Shown: piece after piece, positions 17,457 through 25,826 of the stretch
Position numbering within the stretch: position 1 is the first letter of the stretch
Layout: every line of letters starts with the position of its first letter
Assembly (NCBI GenBank): GCA_947383875.1
Contig: CANDEX010000002.1
Location: 3,173-67,172, forward strand
DNA length: 64,000 nt
Direction of reading: 5' to 3'
From: an uncultured Azospirillum sp.
GTDB lineage: Bacteria > Pseudomonadota > Alphaproteobacteria > RF32 > CAG-239
Program-made: the position numbers and the translations under genes
The notes under the pieces: model-generated
The model's input: the letters and a program-made list of their open reading frames with translations, nothing else
What the model was told of the DNA's origin: nothing
The model's database searches: none

Positions 17457-17510
17457 AAAAGAGTATCTTAAAATTTTATCACCGAAAGATAAAACCCAAG
17501 ATACTCTTTT
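17457..17510. repeat. Nested perfect inverted repeats forming a stable hairpin
   Basis: An outer 13-base perfect arm pair (17457-17469 with 17498-17510) encloses an inner 7-base perfect pair, TTTTATC (17474-17480) and GATAAAA (17488-17494), around the loop ACCGAAA. It lies about 60 bases upstream of the HD-domain gene. It could terminate transcripts arriving from the tRNA side or be part of a structured RNA. Confidence 0.65.
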
Positions 17511-17816
17511 ATTCATCTAAGGCAAAACAGAAGTTTTGTCTTTTTTGACATTCTCGGCTTTAGAAAAATCTAAATAAACGGAATAAACCGGAAATGTCGC
17601 ACAATTATATCTAACTAATTATTTTAATGTGGGTAATGTAATACAAACAGTCTTATTGTCAAGTTAAAATAACGGTAAGATAAGGCAAAGCAAAGCCTGG
17701 ATATCGCGGCTTGCAAATTAACAAATTATCACCTGTCGTCTAAGATATGTCATTACTTTGACATATCTTATTCCTCCAGCCTCCCGGTTCGAACCTCCCA
17801 CTTAACAATTACCAAC
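17511..17816. other. Hairpin-rich non-coding stretch downstream of tRNA-Lys
   Basis: No open reading frame with a ribosome site is visible. Features seen: a terminator-like hairpin GCAAAAC/GTTTTGT followed by T residues (about 17522-17547), a perfect 12-base hairpin TAAGATATGTCA/TGACATATCTTA with a 6-base loop (about 17742-17771), and GGTTCGAACC at about 17788, which resembles a tRNA T-loop outside any foldable tRNA. A decayed tRNA or an integration-site scar is possible but unproven. Confidence 0.4.
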
Positions 17817-17848
17817 AAAAAAAAGCCCGCTAAAAGCAGGCTTTTTTT
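17817..17848 (-). terminator. Terminator after tRNA-Lys
   Basis: AAAGCCCGC and GCAGGCTTT form a hairpin with one mismatch and a T run on both sides, starting three bases beyond the encoded CCA end of the minus-strand tRNA. Confidence 0.75.
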
Positions 17849-17850
17849 AT

Positions 17851-17926
17851 TGGTAGGCGCGTGGGGGTTCGAACCCCAGACCCACTGATTAAGAGTCAGT
17901 TGCTCTACCAACTGAGCTACGCACCC
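17851..17926 (-). tRNA. tRNA-Lys, anticodon CTT
   Basis: A 76-base cloverleaf on the minus strand. The acceptor stem GGGTGCG pairs with CGCGCCT (two G-U pairs), the D-arm has GCTCAGTTGGTAGAGC, and the anticodon arm ACTGA-CTCTTAA-TCAGT gives anticodon CTT, reading AAG. The T-arm CTGGG-GTTCGAA-CCCCC is standard with a wobble pair. CCA is encoded. A plus-strand or minus-strand protein frame running through it is spurious. Confidence 0.95.
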
Positions 17927-18109
17927 ATAAATCAGAAGATTTACGATAAGGCGGAATATAAACCCGAAGATTTTTTTTTGCAAGTCTTTTTTTTGTTTTT
18001 ATAAAAAATTCATTTTTTGTTTTTTAATTATACTTTAATGACTATATGCTAATCTACGACAAAGGTTGTTTTCAGCCGATTGCTAATCTGTTTGAGAAAG
18101 GATGGTCTT

Positions 18110-18523
18110 ATGCGTAGAAAAATCGGAAGTCTGGCAGTCGTTCTTCTGACTGTTGCCGCAGTAAATGCCCAAGCTGATATATATGAGGAATGTCTGGATA
18201 AAAATTATATGAGCGATACAGCCATGGCTGGCTGTGGCGAAGATGAAGCTGTGCGGATAATGACACAGGTAAGAAAAAGAGTTAATTCCATAGCTGCAAC
18301 CAATTACTTTAATGATTGGAACAGCAATCGCAAAGATTTACCCCAACTTATGACAGATTGGGAGACTTTTCGTGATAAATATTGCAGTTTGTATGGTTAT
18401 ACTTATACTCAGGGCAAAGGTACAATTTCAGCATTACAGACAGCTAAATGTAAAATTGATATGAATAAACGCTTTTTGGATGATGTGGAAGCGATTATTA
18501 ATATTTATAAAGATAATCGTTAG
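18110..18523 (+). CDS. Secreted LprI-like (DUF1311-type) protein, first of a tandem pair
   Basis: A 137-residue protein with a signal peptide ending near 'NAQA' (about residue 22). The mature part has the LprI/DUF1311 layout: 'YEECLD...MAGCGEDEA' at the start, a central 'LMTDWETFRDKYCSLYG' matching the family's 'W-x-x-(F/Y)-R-D-x-x-C', and a closing 'AKCKIDMNKRFLDDVEAI'. Four spaced cysteines could form two disulfides. Family members include a mycobacterial lysozyme inhibitor, but most have no known role. ATG 18110 is chosen because GAAAGGA lies 7 bases upstream. It lies 12 bases ahead of a paralogue. Confidence 0.78.
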   Translation: MRRKIGSLAVVLLTVAAVNAQADIYEECLDKNYMSDTAMAGCGEDEAVRIMTQVRKRVNSIAATNYFNDWNSNRKDLPQLMTDWETFRDKYCSLYGYTYTQGKGTISALQTAKCKIDMNKRFLDDVEAIINIYKDNR

Positions 18524-18535
18524 AAAGGATTAGAT

Positions 18536-18946
18536 ATGAACAAAAAAACAACATTGATGATTTTTTCAGCGTTATTGTTGGCTGCAAATTCTGTTTCTGC
18601 TTCGGATTATGGCTTGTGTATCAATCGTTCACGTGGCGATATAACCAAGCAAACAGCATGTAATAATGATGAAGTTAGAAGCCAGATGCGACAGATAAAT
18701 CAGAAGATTGCACAAATTGCGCGAATTCCTTCATTTGCAAAGCTTAATCAAAGTCAGAATTCTTTGGAAAATCAATTTAAATATTGGCAAGCTTTTCGTA
18801 ACAATTTTTGCGCTTATTCCGGCGTTGCCAATGGTGCTTATGGGGATGACGAGTTTTTTAAGTCAGATTGTATGCGTATTATGACAGAACAGTATAATAA
18901 AGACCTGGATCAAATAATGCGAGGTGTTTATGCCGATCCTGAATAG
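18536..18946 (+). CDS. Secreted LprI-like (DUF1311-type) protein, second of a tandem pair
   Basis: A 136-residue paralogue of the preceding gene with its own signal peptide (cleavage near 'SVSA', about residue 22). Matching positions are 'YGLCINRSRGDITKQTACNNDEV', 'QFKYWQAFRNNFCAYSG' and 'SDCMRIMTEQYNKDLDQI'. The cysteine spacing is the same, so a common fold is likely. The AGAAAGGA ribosome site 7 bases upstream and the short gap indicate co-expression, ending at the terminator at 18963. The two diverge strongly outside the motif, so the duplication is old or they have different targets. Confidence 0.78.
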   Translation: MNKKTTLMIFSALLLAANSVSASDYGLCINRSRGDITKQTACNNDEVRSQMRQINQKIAQIARIPSFAKLNQSQNSLENQFKYWQAFRNNFCAYSGVANGAYGDDEFFKSDCMRIMTEQYNKDLDQIMRGVYADPE

Positions 18947-18962
18947 TTTCGGAATTTAATGT

Positions 18963-19000
18963 AAAATCCCTTTCTGTTTTAGAGAGGGATTTTGTTTTTT
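18963..19000 (+). terminator. Terminator of the LprI-like pair
   Basis: AAAATCCCT and AGGGATTTT with an inner TCT/AGA pair form a hairpin followed by TTGTTTTTT. It overlaps the last codons of the converging histidine kinase gene. Confidence 0.75.
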
Positions 19001-20415
19001 GGGATGTCAAAACAGAAACTGCTACCCTGCCCTAATTTACTTTCAACATCTATTTGTGTTTTTAGTAATGCGGCAATTCGACTAACGATAGCCAACCCCA
19101 ATCCCGCACCTTGTTTTTTGAAATTGAAACATTGTTTGCTTTGATAAAAGTCTTTAAAAATGTTGTCCTTATCTTCGGGAGCAATACCGCAGCCGTTATC
19201 CATGACGACAACCCTGATATAATTTTGATGATGACGGATGCCTAATAATATTTTGTCTTTTGTATATTTGAAAGCATTGTTTAACAGATTACGGACAACA
19301 CGTTCAATTAGTATCGGGTCGCTGCAAACATATTGATGTGACGGGATATAATGAAAGTTTATCTGGCGATTTTGTGCTTGTTCACGATATTCTCGAGCTA
19401 AACCGCTAAGTAATAAACCAATATCAAATACTGACGGATGATATTCTAAGCCTCCGGCTTCTATTTTAGAAATATCTAAAAGATTATCCAGAAGAGAACT
19501 CAGATTTTCCGTGGAATCTTCTATTTTTTGTACTAAATTTTGCTGGCTTGGAAGTAAATCTTCTTCCTGGAGTGTGGCAATAAAAATTTTCAAAGACTGC
19601 ATTGGTTGGCGCAAGTCATGGCTTGCTTGAGCCAAAAAATAAGATTTTGCCTGGCTTAGTTTTTCTGCTTTCTCTTGAGCCTGTTTTAATTGTTGCTGCG
19701 TTTCAATCATTGGCGTTATGTCTTGAAACGTTCCGGCAATCAGACGACGATGATTTTCATAAATAAGACTGGCTTTAAATGAGCAATAAATAAGCTTTCC
19801 GTCCAGTCGTTTGAGACGAAGAGTTCCGTCTACCGGCTGTTCCTTGGTCAACAATTCTTTTAGTTTGCTTTTATATAAGGGAATATCCTCTGCCAGCATT
19901 TGTTCTCGAATTAAATTGCGATGCGGTGACAAATTTTGATGTTTGACACCAAAAATACGGTACATTTCCTTTGACCAATAAATTTTACGGCTTTGAATAT
20001 CCAATTCCCAATAGCCTAAGTGTGTCGTTCTTTCGGCAAATTCCAAACGACGTGCAGTTTGTTGTTGTTTTTGAGACAGCTTGTGTTTTTCCGTAATATC
20101 CTCAAGACATAAACTAAGGTGTCCCCCTATTGCCGGATATAAATAAGCGGCATATAATTTGTCTTGATCAGTGAGAATAAAGTGATATGGTCGATGTTCT
20201 GTCATTACTCTGTTTAAGGCGTTATCAAAAACGTTGACAGAGATAGCGTCAAGGCAATCAATCAGTCGATAATTACGATGTTCCGGAATATTCCAAGTTC
20301 GGACAGCTTTGTTATTAGCATATAAAATATGTCCTGAGGTATTCAGCTCAAGGAGAAGATTGGTCGAAATATTTAATAAACGTTGTGGTTCTGCGATTTC
20401 TTCCATAGGTAACAT
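18979..20415 (-). CDS. Soluble PAS-domain sensor histidine kinase
   Basis: A 478-residue kinase without membrane segments. Two PAS-like domains occupy about residues 10-110 and 125-240 ('FAERTTHLGYWELD', 'YSKEMYRIFGV'-like core, 'AGTFQDITPMIE'). A phospho-acceptor H-box follows with 'ASHDLRQPMQSL' (about residues 264-275; Gln replaces the usual acidic or Thr position). The catalytic domain has 'NNAFKYT', 'VMDNGCGIAPED' and 'GAGLGLAIV'. No receiver domain or neighbouring response regulator is seen, so it is an orphan. Starts at 20415 and 20406 are both possible. It begins 3 bases after the DUF4340 gene, so it is likely co-transcribed with the Gld-type ABC system. Confidence 0.88.
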   Translation of the reverse strand: MLPMEEIAEPQRLLNISTNLLLELNTSGHILYANNKAVRTWNIPEHRNYRLIDCLDAISVNVFDNALNRVMTEHRPYHFILTDQDKLYAAYLYPAIGGHLSLCLEDITEKHKLSQKQQQTARRLEFAERTTHLGYWELDIQSRKIYWSKEMYRIFGVKHQNLSPHRNLIREQMLAEDIPLYKSKLKELLTKEQPVDGTLRLKRLDGKLIYCSFKASLIYENHRRLIAGTFQDITPMIETQQQLKQAQEKAEKLSQAKSYFLAQASHDLRQPMQSLKIFIATLQEEDLLPSQQNLVQKIEDSTENLSSLLDNLLDISKIEAGGLEYHPSVFDIGLLLSGLAREYREQAQNRQINFHYIPSHQYVCSDPILIERVVRNLLNNAFKYTKDKILLGIRHHQNYIRVVVMDNGCGIAPEDKDNIFKDFYQSKQCFNFKKQGAGLGLAIVSRIAALLKTQIDVESKLGQGSSFCFDIPKNKIPL

Positions 20416-20418
20416 CAG

Positions 20419-21333
20419 CTACAAATGATATTGATACAATAAGCGTCCTATTCTTTCCGGAAGTTTGAAGAACCAACCGTCATAAAGAAAGGCGTTATGT
20501 TTGATATAATCATTCGTTTCTGTTGTTGGTAGGGGTGTGGTTAATAAAGTTAGTTTACTCCAATATTCGTGATTATCCGTGCAAATATCCAGGCTGTAAA
20601 TTAACCCTGAAAACAAAGTAAAAGACAAATTGCGACAATCCGGATATAAGGTATCGTCGAAATTCTGCGCAGACATCACTTTATCATAAGTTAAATACAG
20701 GAGTTGACGCTCAAGATTCTCTGAGTTGATAAGTTTTTGAGATGGTTCTTTACGAGAGACTTTCTTATTTCCGGCTTTTAGCTGCTGAATATCTTTTGTT
20801 TCAAGAGCCAGTAAAGGTTGCTGTGTCCAATCTGATAATTTGACGGGGAAATTATAGTTGCCGCTAACAGTGAAAGTAGCCAAGTTGTTTGGTAATCTGG
20901 CTTGCCAGCTGTCTTTTTCGACACCTCGTTGTTTCAAAATAAGGTGGTTAAGAGTTTTCCCGTTTTCTCCGATGATTTTGATGTGTGTGTCTTTCTCGGT
21001 CGGTTCATCCCAGCTTTCTTCCGATGTTTGTTCGGTAAAGCGGGACGTATGCATATCTTGATATAAACGGCGGGTGACATCAAAAGCTGCATAATAATAA
21101 TCCGCTTCTTTTATTCGCCAGAAATTGTTGTCCGGTATCAGGGTAACGGTTTGGTTATCTTGTCTGATAATTATTTCTTTAACTGCATTGTCCGGATGAT
21201 TGGTCTCCGCAAAAACCAGATTGCCGACAAATTTTGATTTTTCATTCTGGTATATATATAACAAAGAAGCAGCAGCACTTAACAGACTGCCTGCGGCGAT
21301 TATAGCTGCGGTTTTAATCAGACGGGGATTCAT
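20419..21333 (-). CDS. DUF4340 domain protein of the Gld-type ABC system
   Basis: A 304-residue membrane-anchored protein with one N-terminal helix (about residues 8-27) and then a beta-rich extracytoplasmic region ('EIIIRQDNQTVTLIPDNNFWRI' region, 'DVTRRLYQDMHTSRF'). DUF4340 proteins commonly accompany the GldG-like subunit of ABC systems, and here it overlaps that gene by 20 bases. Its role is unknown; it probably assembles with GldG on the periplasmic side. Confidence 0.8.
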   Translation of the reverse strand: MNPRLIKTAAIIAAGSLLSAAASLLYIYQNEKSKFVGNLVFAETNHPDNAVKEIIIRQDNQTVTLIPDNNFWRIKEADYYYAAFDVTRRLYQDMHTSRFTEQTSEESWDEPTEKDTHIKIIGENGKTLNHLILKQRGVEKDSWQARLPNNLATFTVSGNYNFPVKLSDWTQQPLLALETKDIQQLKAGNKKVSRKEPSQKLINSENLERQLLYLTYDKVMSAQNFDDTLYPDCRNLSFTLFSGLIYSLDICTDNHEYWSKLTLLTTPLPTTETNDYIKHNAFLYDGWFFKLPERIGRLLYQYHL

Positions 21334-23200
21334 TTATTATCTCCTTTACAAGTTTGAAACGGCGGCGGCGCAGCCAGACGGCAATAAGAGCAATCAGTAT
21401 AATGAGCAGCAAAGGAATAAAGATTGTATTTATGGTAACAATATTACTCAGCTGTTGTTCGTTTTCGCGTTTAATTAGGTATTCTTTTTGTTTAAGTTCT
21501 CTCTTTATCTTGCTGATTTTATTTGTGTTTTCTTCTATTTTTCGAGCGGTATCTGTTGACGATGGTGTTAATGTTTTTTCAACCCCCTGTATCTCTGCAG
21601 TCAGTGAATTTAATTCTTCCTGCAACAGATTGTATTCTTCTGCGTGGCGGTTAAAGACCTCGTCGTAAACCGCTTCTCCGACAGTTTTGAGAGTTGTTTT
21701 TTCTTTATTTTTTAAGCCCAACAATTTATTCTTTTCCGTCAGAAAATCAACTGCGCGTAAAATAAAGCTGCCGTTGTCGTATATAGGGGTTAAACCATAA
21801 ACCGGATTGTTTACGGTTTCTGTGGTATCGGCCCAATTTTCAGCGACGAGTAAATCGCTGTCTGCGACAACAATAATTTGAGAAGGAATGATTGACGACG
21901 GAAGATATGCATACATCTGTTTTTCAAGCGGGGTTCCGGCTAGAATGTTGCCCGAAAACAGAGAATCAAACTTTCCTTCTGCCAACAGAGCCAAAATATG
22001 GCTTTGGTTATCTGAAGTAAATAAGGATGATAGTTCAGGTTGTGTATGCAACATAAATTCCTGCCGGGACAATTTTCCGGCTTCTTGTCCGGCCGTCAAC
22101 AGCGGTGTGAGACTGATGTTTTCGGATGTTGGATGAAGGATGAGACTGCCGGGTGTTTTAAGACGAATTTGTGATAATCCGGCCGTCAGCGGATGTTGTT
22201 GATTTATTTGTTGTTGATTTAACACCATCCAGAAAGGAAACTTTTTGATGCGGTTGCCGTTTGGGGTATTCATCAGCATAATTTCCCCCTGCCCGTTGCT
22301 GCCGACAACCGTTTTATAATCTTCTTCAAATCCCCAATTACGAAACAGCTTGTTTAAATCAGCACTTCCGGCCACAGCAGATGTATGTGTTTCAGCTTGT
22401 TTTTCACTGAATACATCAGACAAAATCAGCAATTTTCCGCCGCGGAGAACATATTGATCCAAAGCATAAAGCAGCAAAGGAGACAGCTCCGTTGGGTTTA
22501 CGAGAATTAAAACCTTGATTTCAGCCGGAATTTGTATTGTTTTATCTGAAAATTCAACAATATTATAATCATTTTGAAGTTGTGCAACAATTGCCCAATT
22601 GGGGAGGCTTTTGCCATATTGGTGACTGATTAACGGCAGCATCGGACTGATTAATCCGACAGAGGGACGTTTTCCCTCATTTATTTTAGATAAAATTCGG
22701 GTAATGTCTGTTTCCAGATAGTTGCTGCGTGAAACGATAAAATTCGGAATAACATAGGTTTGCTTGTTGTGTCCGGAAAACACGGCTCCAAAATATAGAT
22801 TGCTTTGCCCGCCGGAATCGGTCAGAGGTTTTAACCCGGCATTCTTTGCTTCCTCTTCCTGCGGGCTGTATGGTTCAGGATTAATAATGTTGATTTTTAT
22901 TTTTTCAGGTGCGGCTTGTCTGTATTTTTGAAGAAAGCGGAGGACATAGGGAGCGTAGCCCGCATATGAAGGGTTTTCTTTAGTCAGCGTATTTGACAAA
23001 TAGACTTTGATGTGTATCGGGCTTTGTAAGTCCGATAATGTGTTTTGAGAGGCTTGAGACAAAGAATATTGCCGATTGTCGGTCATATCCAATTTGGCAT
23101 TTCCACCCCACAAGCCGACAGTCACTGTCAGACTGACAAAAATCAGAAACAATAAAAAGGTAAACAGGACAAGCGATGATAAATTGCGAGATTTTGACAT
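21314..23200 (-). CDS. GldG-like substrate/auxiliary subunit of an ABC-2 system
   Basis: A 628-residue protein with membrane helices at each end (about residues 10-30 and 590-612) and a large extracytoplasmic region. It begins with the GldG signature 'DMTDNRQYSLSQASQNTL' (about residues 38-55) followed by 'PIHIKVYLS' and a Rossmann-like segment ('LILVNPTELSPLLLYALDQYVLRGGKLLILSD'-type, about 230-262). A coiled coil precedes the last helix. This is the GldG/IFT52-like family, known from gliding bacteria and as a component of uncharacterised ABC transporters elsewhere. GGAGAAG lies ahead of ATG. Confidence 0.85.
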   Translation of the reverse strand: MSKSRNLSSLVLFTFLLFLIFVSLTVTVGLWGGNAKLDMTDNRQYSLSQASQNTLSDLQSPIHIKVYLSNTLTKENPSYAGYAPYVLRFLQKYRQAAPEKIKINIINPEPYSPQEEEAKNAGLKPLTDSGGQSNLYFGAVFSGHNKQTYVIPNFIVSRSNYLETDITRILSKINEGKRPSVGLISPMLPLISHQYGKSLPNWAIVAQLQNDYNIVEFSDKTIQIPAEIKVLILVNPTELSPLLLYALDQYVLRGGKLLILSDVFSEKQAETHTSAVAGSADLNKLFRNWGFEEDYKTVVGSNGQGEIMLMNTPNGNRIKKFPFWMVLNQQQINQQHPLTAGLSQIRLKTPGSLILHPTSENISLTPLLTAGQEAGKLSRQEFMLHTQPELSSLFTSDNQSHILALLAEGKFDSLFSGNILAGTPLEKQMYAYLPSSIIPSQIIVVADSDLLVAENWADTTETVNNPVYGLTPIYDNGSFILRAVDFLTEKNKLLGLKNKEKTTLKTVGEAVYDEVFNRHAEEYNLLQEELNSLTAEIQGVEKTLTPSSTDTARKIEENTNKISKIKRELKQKEYLIKRENEQQLSNIVTINTIFIPLLLIILIALIAVWLRRRRFKLVKEIINESPSD

Positions 23201-23209
23201 GGCTTCTCC

Positions 23210-23944
23210 TTATTGTTTCTTATAGTCAACAGCGGCAATATTCAGCCATAACATCAGAGCGGTAAACAAGATGAAATAAGTCAAATTGTCTATCCCCGGC
23301 TGTCCCATCGTCATATCCTGATAGTGACGATAGAAATTAAACAACTGGCTGAGACGGCTGGAAAAAGTTTCGGACATATCTGTCAGTGGTGATAAGATGA
23401 AATTGAAGTCAAAGGCTGTTATAAGCCAGCCGAAAAAAACCGAAAACAGATATGCTATGACAGCGTTGGTATTAAAGGCAGAGATTAAACATCCCAAGGA
23501 AGTAATAAAAGCAATCACCAGAGCTGTCGCCATATAAGCGGATAAAATATTTAGCTTATCCGGCTGTATTAAGTGAGTTGCATAAGTTGTAAACGGCAAT
23601 GTTAAAAGAAGCATTATCCATCCAAGAAAACAAGCCGCTAAAAACTTGCCTAAAACGATGATACTATACGGGACGGGTTTGGCCAGCAGAAATTCTATGG
23701 TTCCCAAGCGACGTTCATCTGCCCACAACCGCATGGTTGCTGCCGGCATAAGGATGATGAATATTTCCGGCTGATAAACAAAGAAGGAATACAGAGCCGA
23801 ATTATTGTAGGCAAAAAAATGTGAAGAATAAAAAGTAGAAAACATGGATAATACCAGATAAACGCCTATTACGATATAAGCTGTCGGCGTGCGAAAATAT
23901 CCGGCAAATTCTTTTAAGATGATAGCGGACAGCTGACGAAACAT
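23210..23944 (-). CDS. ABC-2 type permease, GldF-like
   Basis: A roughly 244-residue inner-membrane permease with six helices. 'LKEFAGYFRTPTAYIVIGVYL' at the start and 'RLWADERRLGTIEFLLAKPV' (about residues 84-103) are typical of GldF/ABC-2 exporters. ATG 23944 follows the ATPase stop directly and has AGGAGA upstream; the upstream in-frame start at 23983 would overlap the ATPase. It pairs with the ATPase and with the GldG-like subunit. Confidence 0.87.
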   Translation of the reverse strand: MFRQLSAIILKEFAGYFRTPTAYIVIGVYLVLSMFSTFYSSHFFAYNNSALYSFFVYQPEIFIILMPAATMRLWADERRLGTIEFLLAKPVPYSIIVLGKFLAACFLGWIMLLLTLPFTTYATHLIQPDKLNILSAYMATALVIAFITSLGCLISAFNTNAVIAYLFSVFFGWLITAFDFNFILSPLTDMSETFSSRLSQLFNFYRHYQDMTMGQPGIDNLTYFILFTALMLWLNIAAVDYKKQ

Positions 23945-23945
23945 T

Positions 23946-24662
23946 TTAAACTTCTCCTGTGATAGCGCGGAAAGCCGAAGCAATGTCGTAGTCTGAACCG
24001 CTGAGTTTCAATTCTTGTGGTGAGGTGTCCCGTACTAATTTTCCTTTGTTAAGCAGGATGACCCTGTTGGCAACAGCTTCAACTTCTTCCATAATATGAG
24101 TGGAAACAATAATGATGCTGCGGCTGCCGTAAGCTTGAATAAACTTATGAATTTCATATTTTTGGTTAGGATCAAGTCCTTCGGTCGGCTCATCCAGAAT
24201 TAAAATTCGCGGCTGCAGAATTAATGCTGCCGCAATGGCAACCCTATGTTTAAAGCCTTTAGAAAGTGTTTCGATTTTTTGGTTTATGACATTTTGCAGT
24301 TGTAATTGGGCTACTGTATTTTTGAACGACTGATTAAATTCTGCGGCAGGTAAACAACCTAAATCAGCAGAATATTTAAGAAACTCGCCAACTGTCATTT
24401 CCGGATAAAGCGGTGCATTTTCTGGAACATAACCGATTTTTCGTAAAGCATCGACTCGTTTTTGCCGGGGATTATATCCATAGATTTCCACATCTCCGGA
24501 GGATGGTTCCAAATAACCGGTCAGCAGGCGCAACAAGGTGGTTTTGCCGGCTCCGTTAGGTCCGAGCAAGGCCACAATATCACCTTTTTTTAAACAGAAA
24601 TTAAGGTTATCTAAGGCTTTAATCGCACCAAAATCCTTAGATAAATTTTTTACGACAATCAT
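23946..24662 (-). CDS. ABC transporter ATP-binding protein, GldA-like
   Basis: A 238-residue ATPase with Walker A 'LLGPNGAGKTTLLR', Q-loop 'IGYVPENAPLYPEMTVGEFL', signature 'LSKGFKHRVAIAAALI' and Walker B 'ILILDEPTEGLDP', all intact. The signature 'LSKG' in place of 'LSGG' is common in the GldA/CcmA/NodI-like group. ATG 24662 is preferred to an upstream TTG at 24680. First gene of the five-gene minus-strand unit GldA-GldF-GldG-DUF4340-histidine kinase. The substrate is unknown. Confidence 0.88.
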   Translation of the reverse strand: MIVVKNLSKDFGAIKALDNLNFCLKKGDIVALLGPNGAGKTTLLRLLTGYLEPSSGDVEIYGYNPRQKRVDALRKIGYVPENAPLYPEMTVGEFLKYSADLGCLPAAEFNQSFKNTVAQLQLQNVINQKIETLSKGFKHRVAIAAALILQPRILILDEPTEGLDPNQKYEIHKFIQAYGSRSIIIVSTHIMEEVEAVANRVILLNKGKLVRDTSPQELKLSGSDYDIASAFRAITGEV

Positions 24663-24816
24663 TTGTTCATCCCAAAACAATCAGTTATGACTTGTTTATT
24701 GTAACAGAGATTTTTTAAATTTTAACAACTATTTTTATTTTTCAAAATGTTTAATGACAAAATGTTTATTTTCATTTATTTATATAAGAAACAAATTCAG
24801 ATTATGGAGTGATACC

Positions 24817-25341
24817 GTGCAGGAAGTTTATACAAAGGAAGAAACCCAGTCATTTAAGGTTGGGGCTTATGTTGCTTTGATTATTCTGGCCGTCATTGCT
24901 TATAAGGCTTTGACTGCCGACACAGTGGAACATGTTGACAGCGGTACTTATTATCCCTTGCAGGCTCGTTTCGGACGGACGGACGGTTTGTTGGTCGGAA
25001 ATAAAGTGCGAATGGCCGGTGTTACCGTGGGCAAAGTTGTTGATGCGCAGCTTGATGAGCATTTTAATGCAATCATGACGATTGAAATTAAAGAAGGAAT
25101 CAATATCCCTGATGACAGCAGTGCTTCAATTGTCAGTTCCGGATTAATGGGGGCCAAATATATTGAGATTGAACCGGGCGGGTCTGAAGATTATCTGTCG
25201 TCGGGCAGTGAGTTTTCCTATACGCAGGATGCCATGGTTATTGAAGAGCTGCTGGACCGCATTGTCAGTATGGGTAAGGCTAAACGTTCTCCCAAAGAAC
25301 AGGCCGAAATAGAAAATATGGAAAAAGAGCTTGATATGTAA
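24817..25341 (+). CDS. MlaD-family phospholipid-transport protein, first copy
   Basis: About 174 residues: one N-terminal helix ('VGAYVALIILAVIAYKAL', about residues 16-33), then a single MCE/MlaD domain with 'GRTDGLLVGNKVRMAGVTVG' and 'SSGLMGAKYIEIEPG'. MlaD rings move phospholipids across the periplasm to keep the outer-membrane outer leaflet free of them. Start GTG 24817 has GGAG 8 bases upstream. A second MlaD gene follows after 26 bases. No MlaE permease or MlaF ATPase is encoded nearby. Confidence 0.85.
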   Translation: MQEVYTKEETQSFKVGAYVALIILAVIAYKALTADTVEHVDSGTYYPLQARFGRTDGLLVGNKVRMAGVTVGKVVDAQLDEHFNAIMTIEIKEGINIPDDSSASIVSSGLMGAKYIEIEPGGSEDYLSSGSEFSYTQDAMVIEELLDRIVSMGKAKRSPKEQAEIENMEKELDM

Positions 25342-25367
25342 GCTGAAAAAGATGTGAGGAGATCATT

Positions 25368-25826
25368 ATGAATAAGAAACCAGTTGAAACCATTATGGGT
25401 ATTGTTGTTATTTTCGTGGCAGCTTTTTTCCTGTTTTTTGCCTATAAAGTATCTGATTTACAGGTTGTTAAAGGATATAACATTAATGCCAAATTTCTTA
25501 AAGTCGGTGGGCTGAATGTCGGATCCGATGTCAGAATTAACGGTATTAAAGTCGGTACCGTTATTGCTCAGTCTCTCAATACGGACGATTATGAAGCCGA
25601 TGTCAAACTCAGCATTTCATCTAGTGTTCGTTTGCCGAAAGACAGTGTTGTTTCTGTTGCCGGTGACGGATTGATGGGAAACAAATTTGTTAAAATCGAA
25701 CCGGGAAAATCTTCCGAATATTTGGAAGACGGAGATACGGCAACCAATACCAGAGATTTTAAGACGCTGGAAGACATGGTTGGTGAAATTATCTTTATGG
25801 TGACTGATAATGGCGAACAGAAATAA
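25368..25826 (+). CDS. MlaD-family phospholipid-transport protein, second copy
   Basis: A 152-residue paralogue of the upstream gene with one N-terminal helix (about residues 8-26) and an MCE domain ('LKVGGLNVGSDVRINGIKVG', 'VAGDGLMGNKFVKIEPG'). This copy has the more usual alphaproteobacterial form, and it overlaps a DUF2155 gene, the partner often found beside mlaD in alphaproteobacteria. AGGAG lies ahead of ATG. The two copies might form mixed or separate hexamers. Confidence 0.87.
   Translation: MNKKPVETIMGIVVIFVAAFFLFFAYKVSDLQVVKGYNINAKFLKVGGLNVGSDVRINGIKVGTVIAQSLNTDDYEADVKLSISSSVRLPKDSVVSVAGDGLMGNKFVKIEPGKSSEYLEDGDTATNTRDFKTLEDMVGEIIFMVTDNGEQK

Noticed and set aside
17768..17983. A 71-codon minus-strand frame
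   Set aside because: It runs through the whole tRNA-Lys gene and its terminator; a well-known kind of spurious translation.
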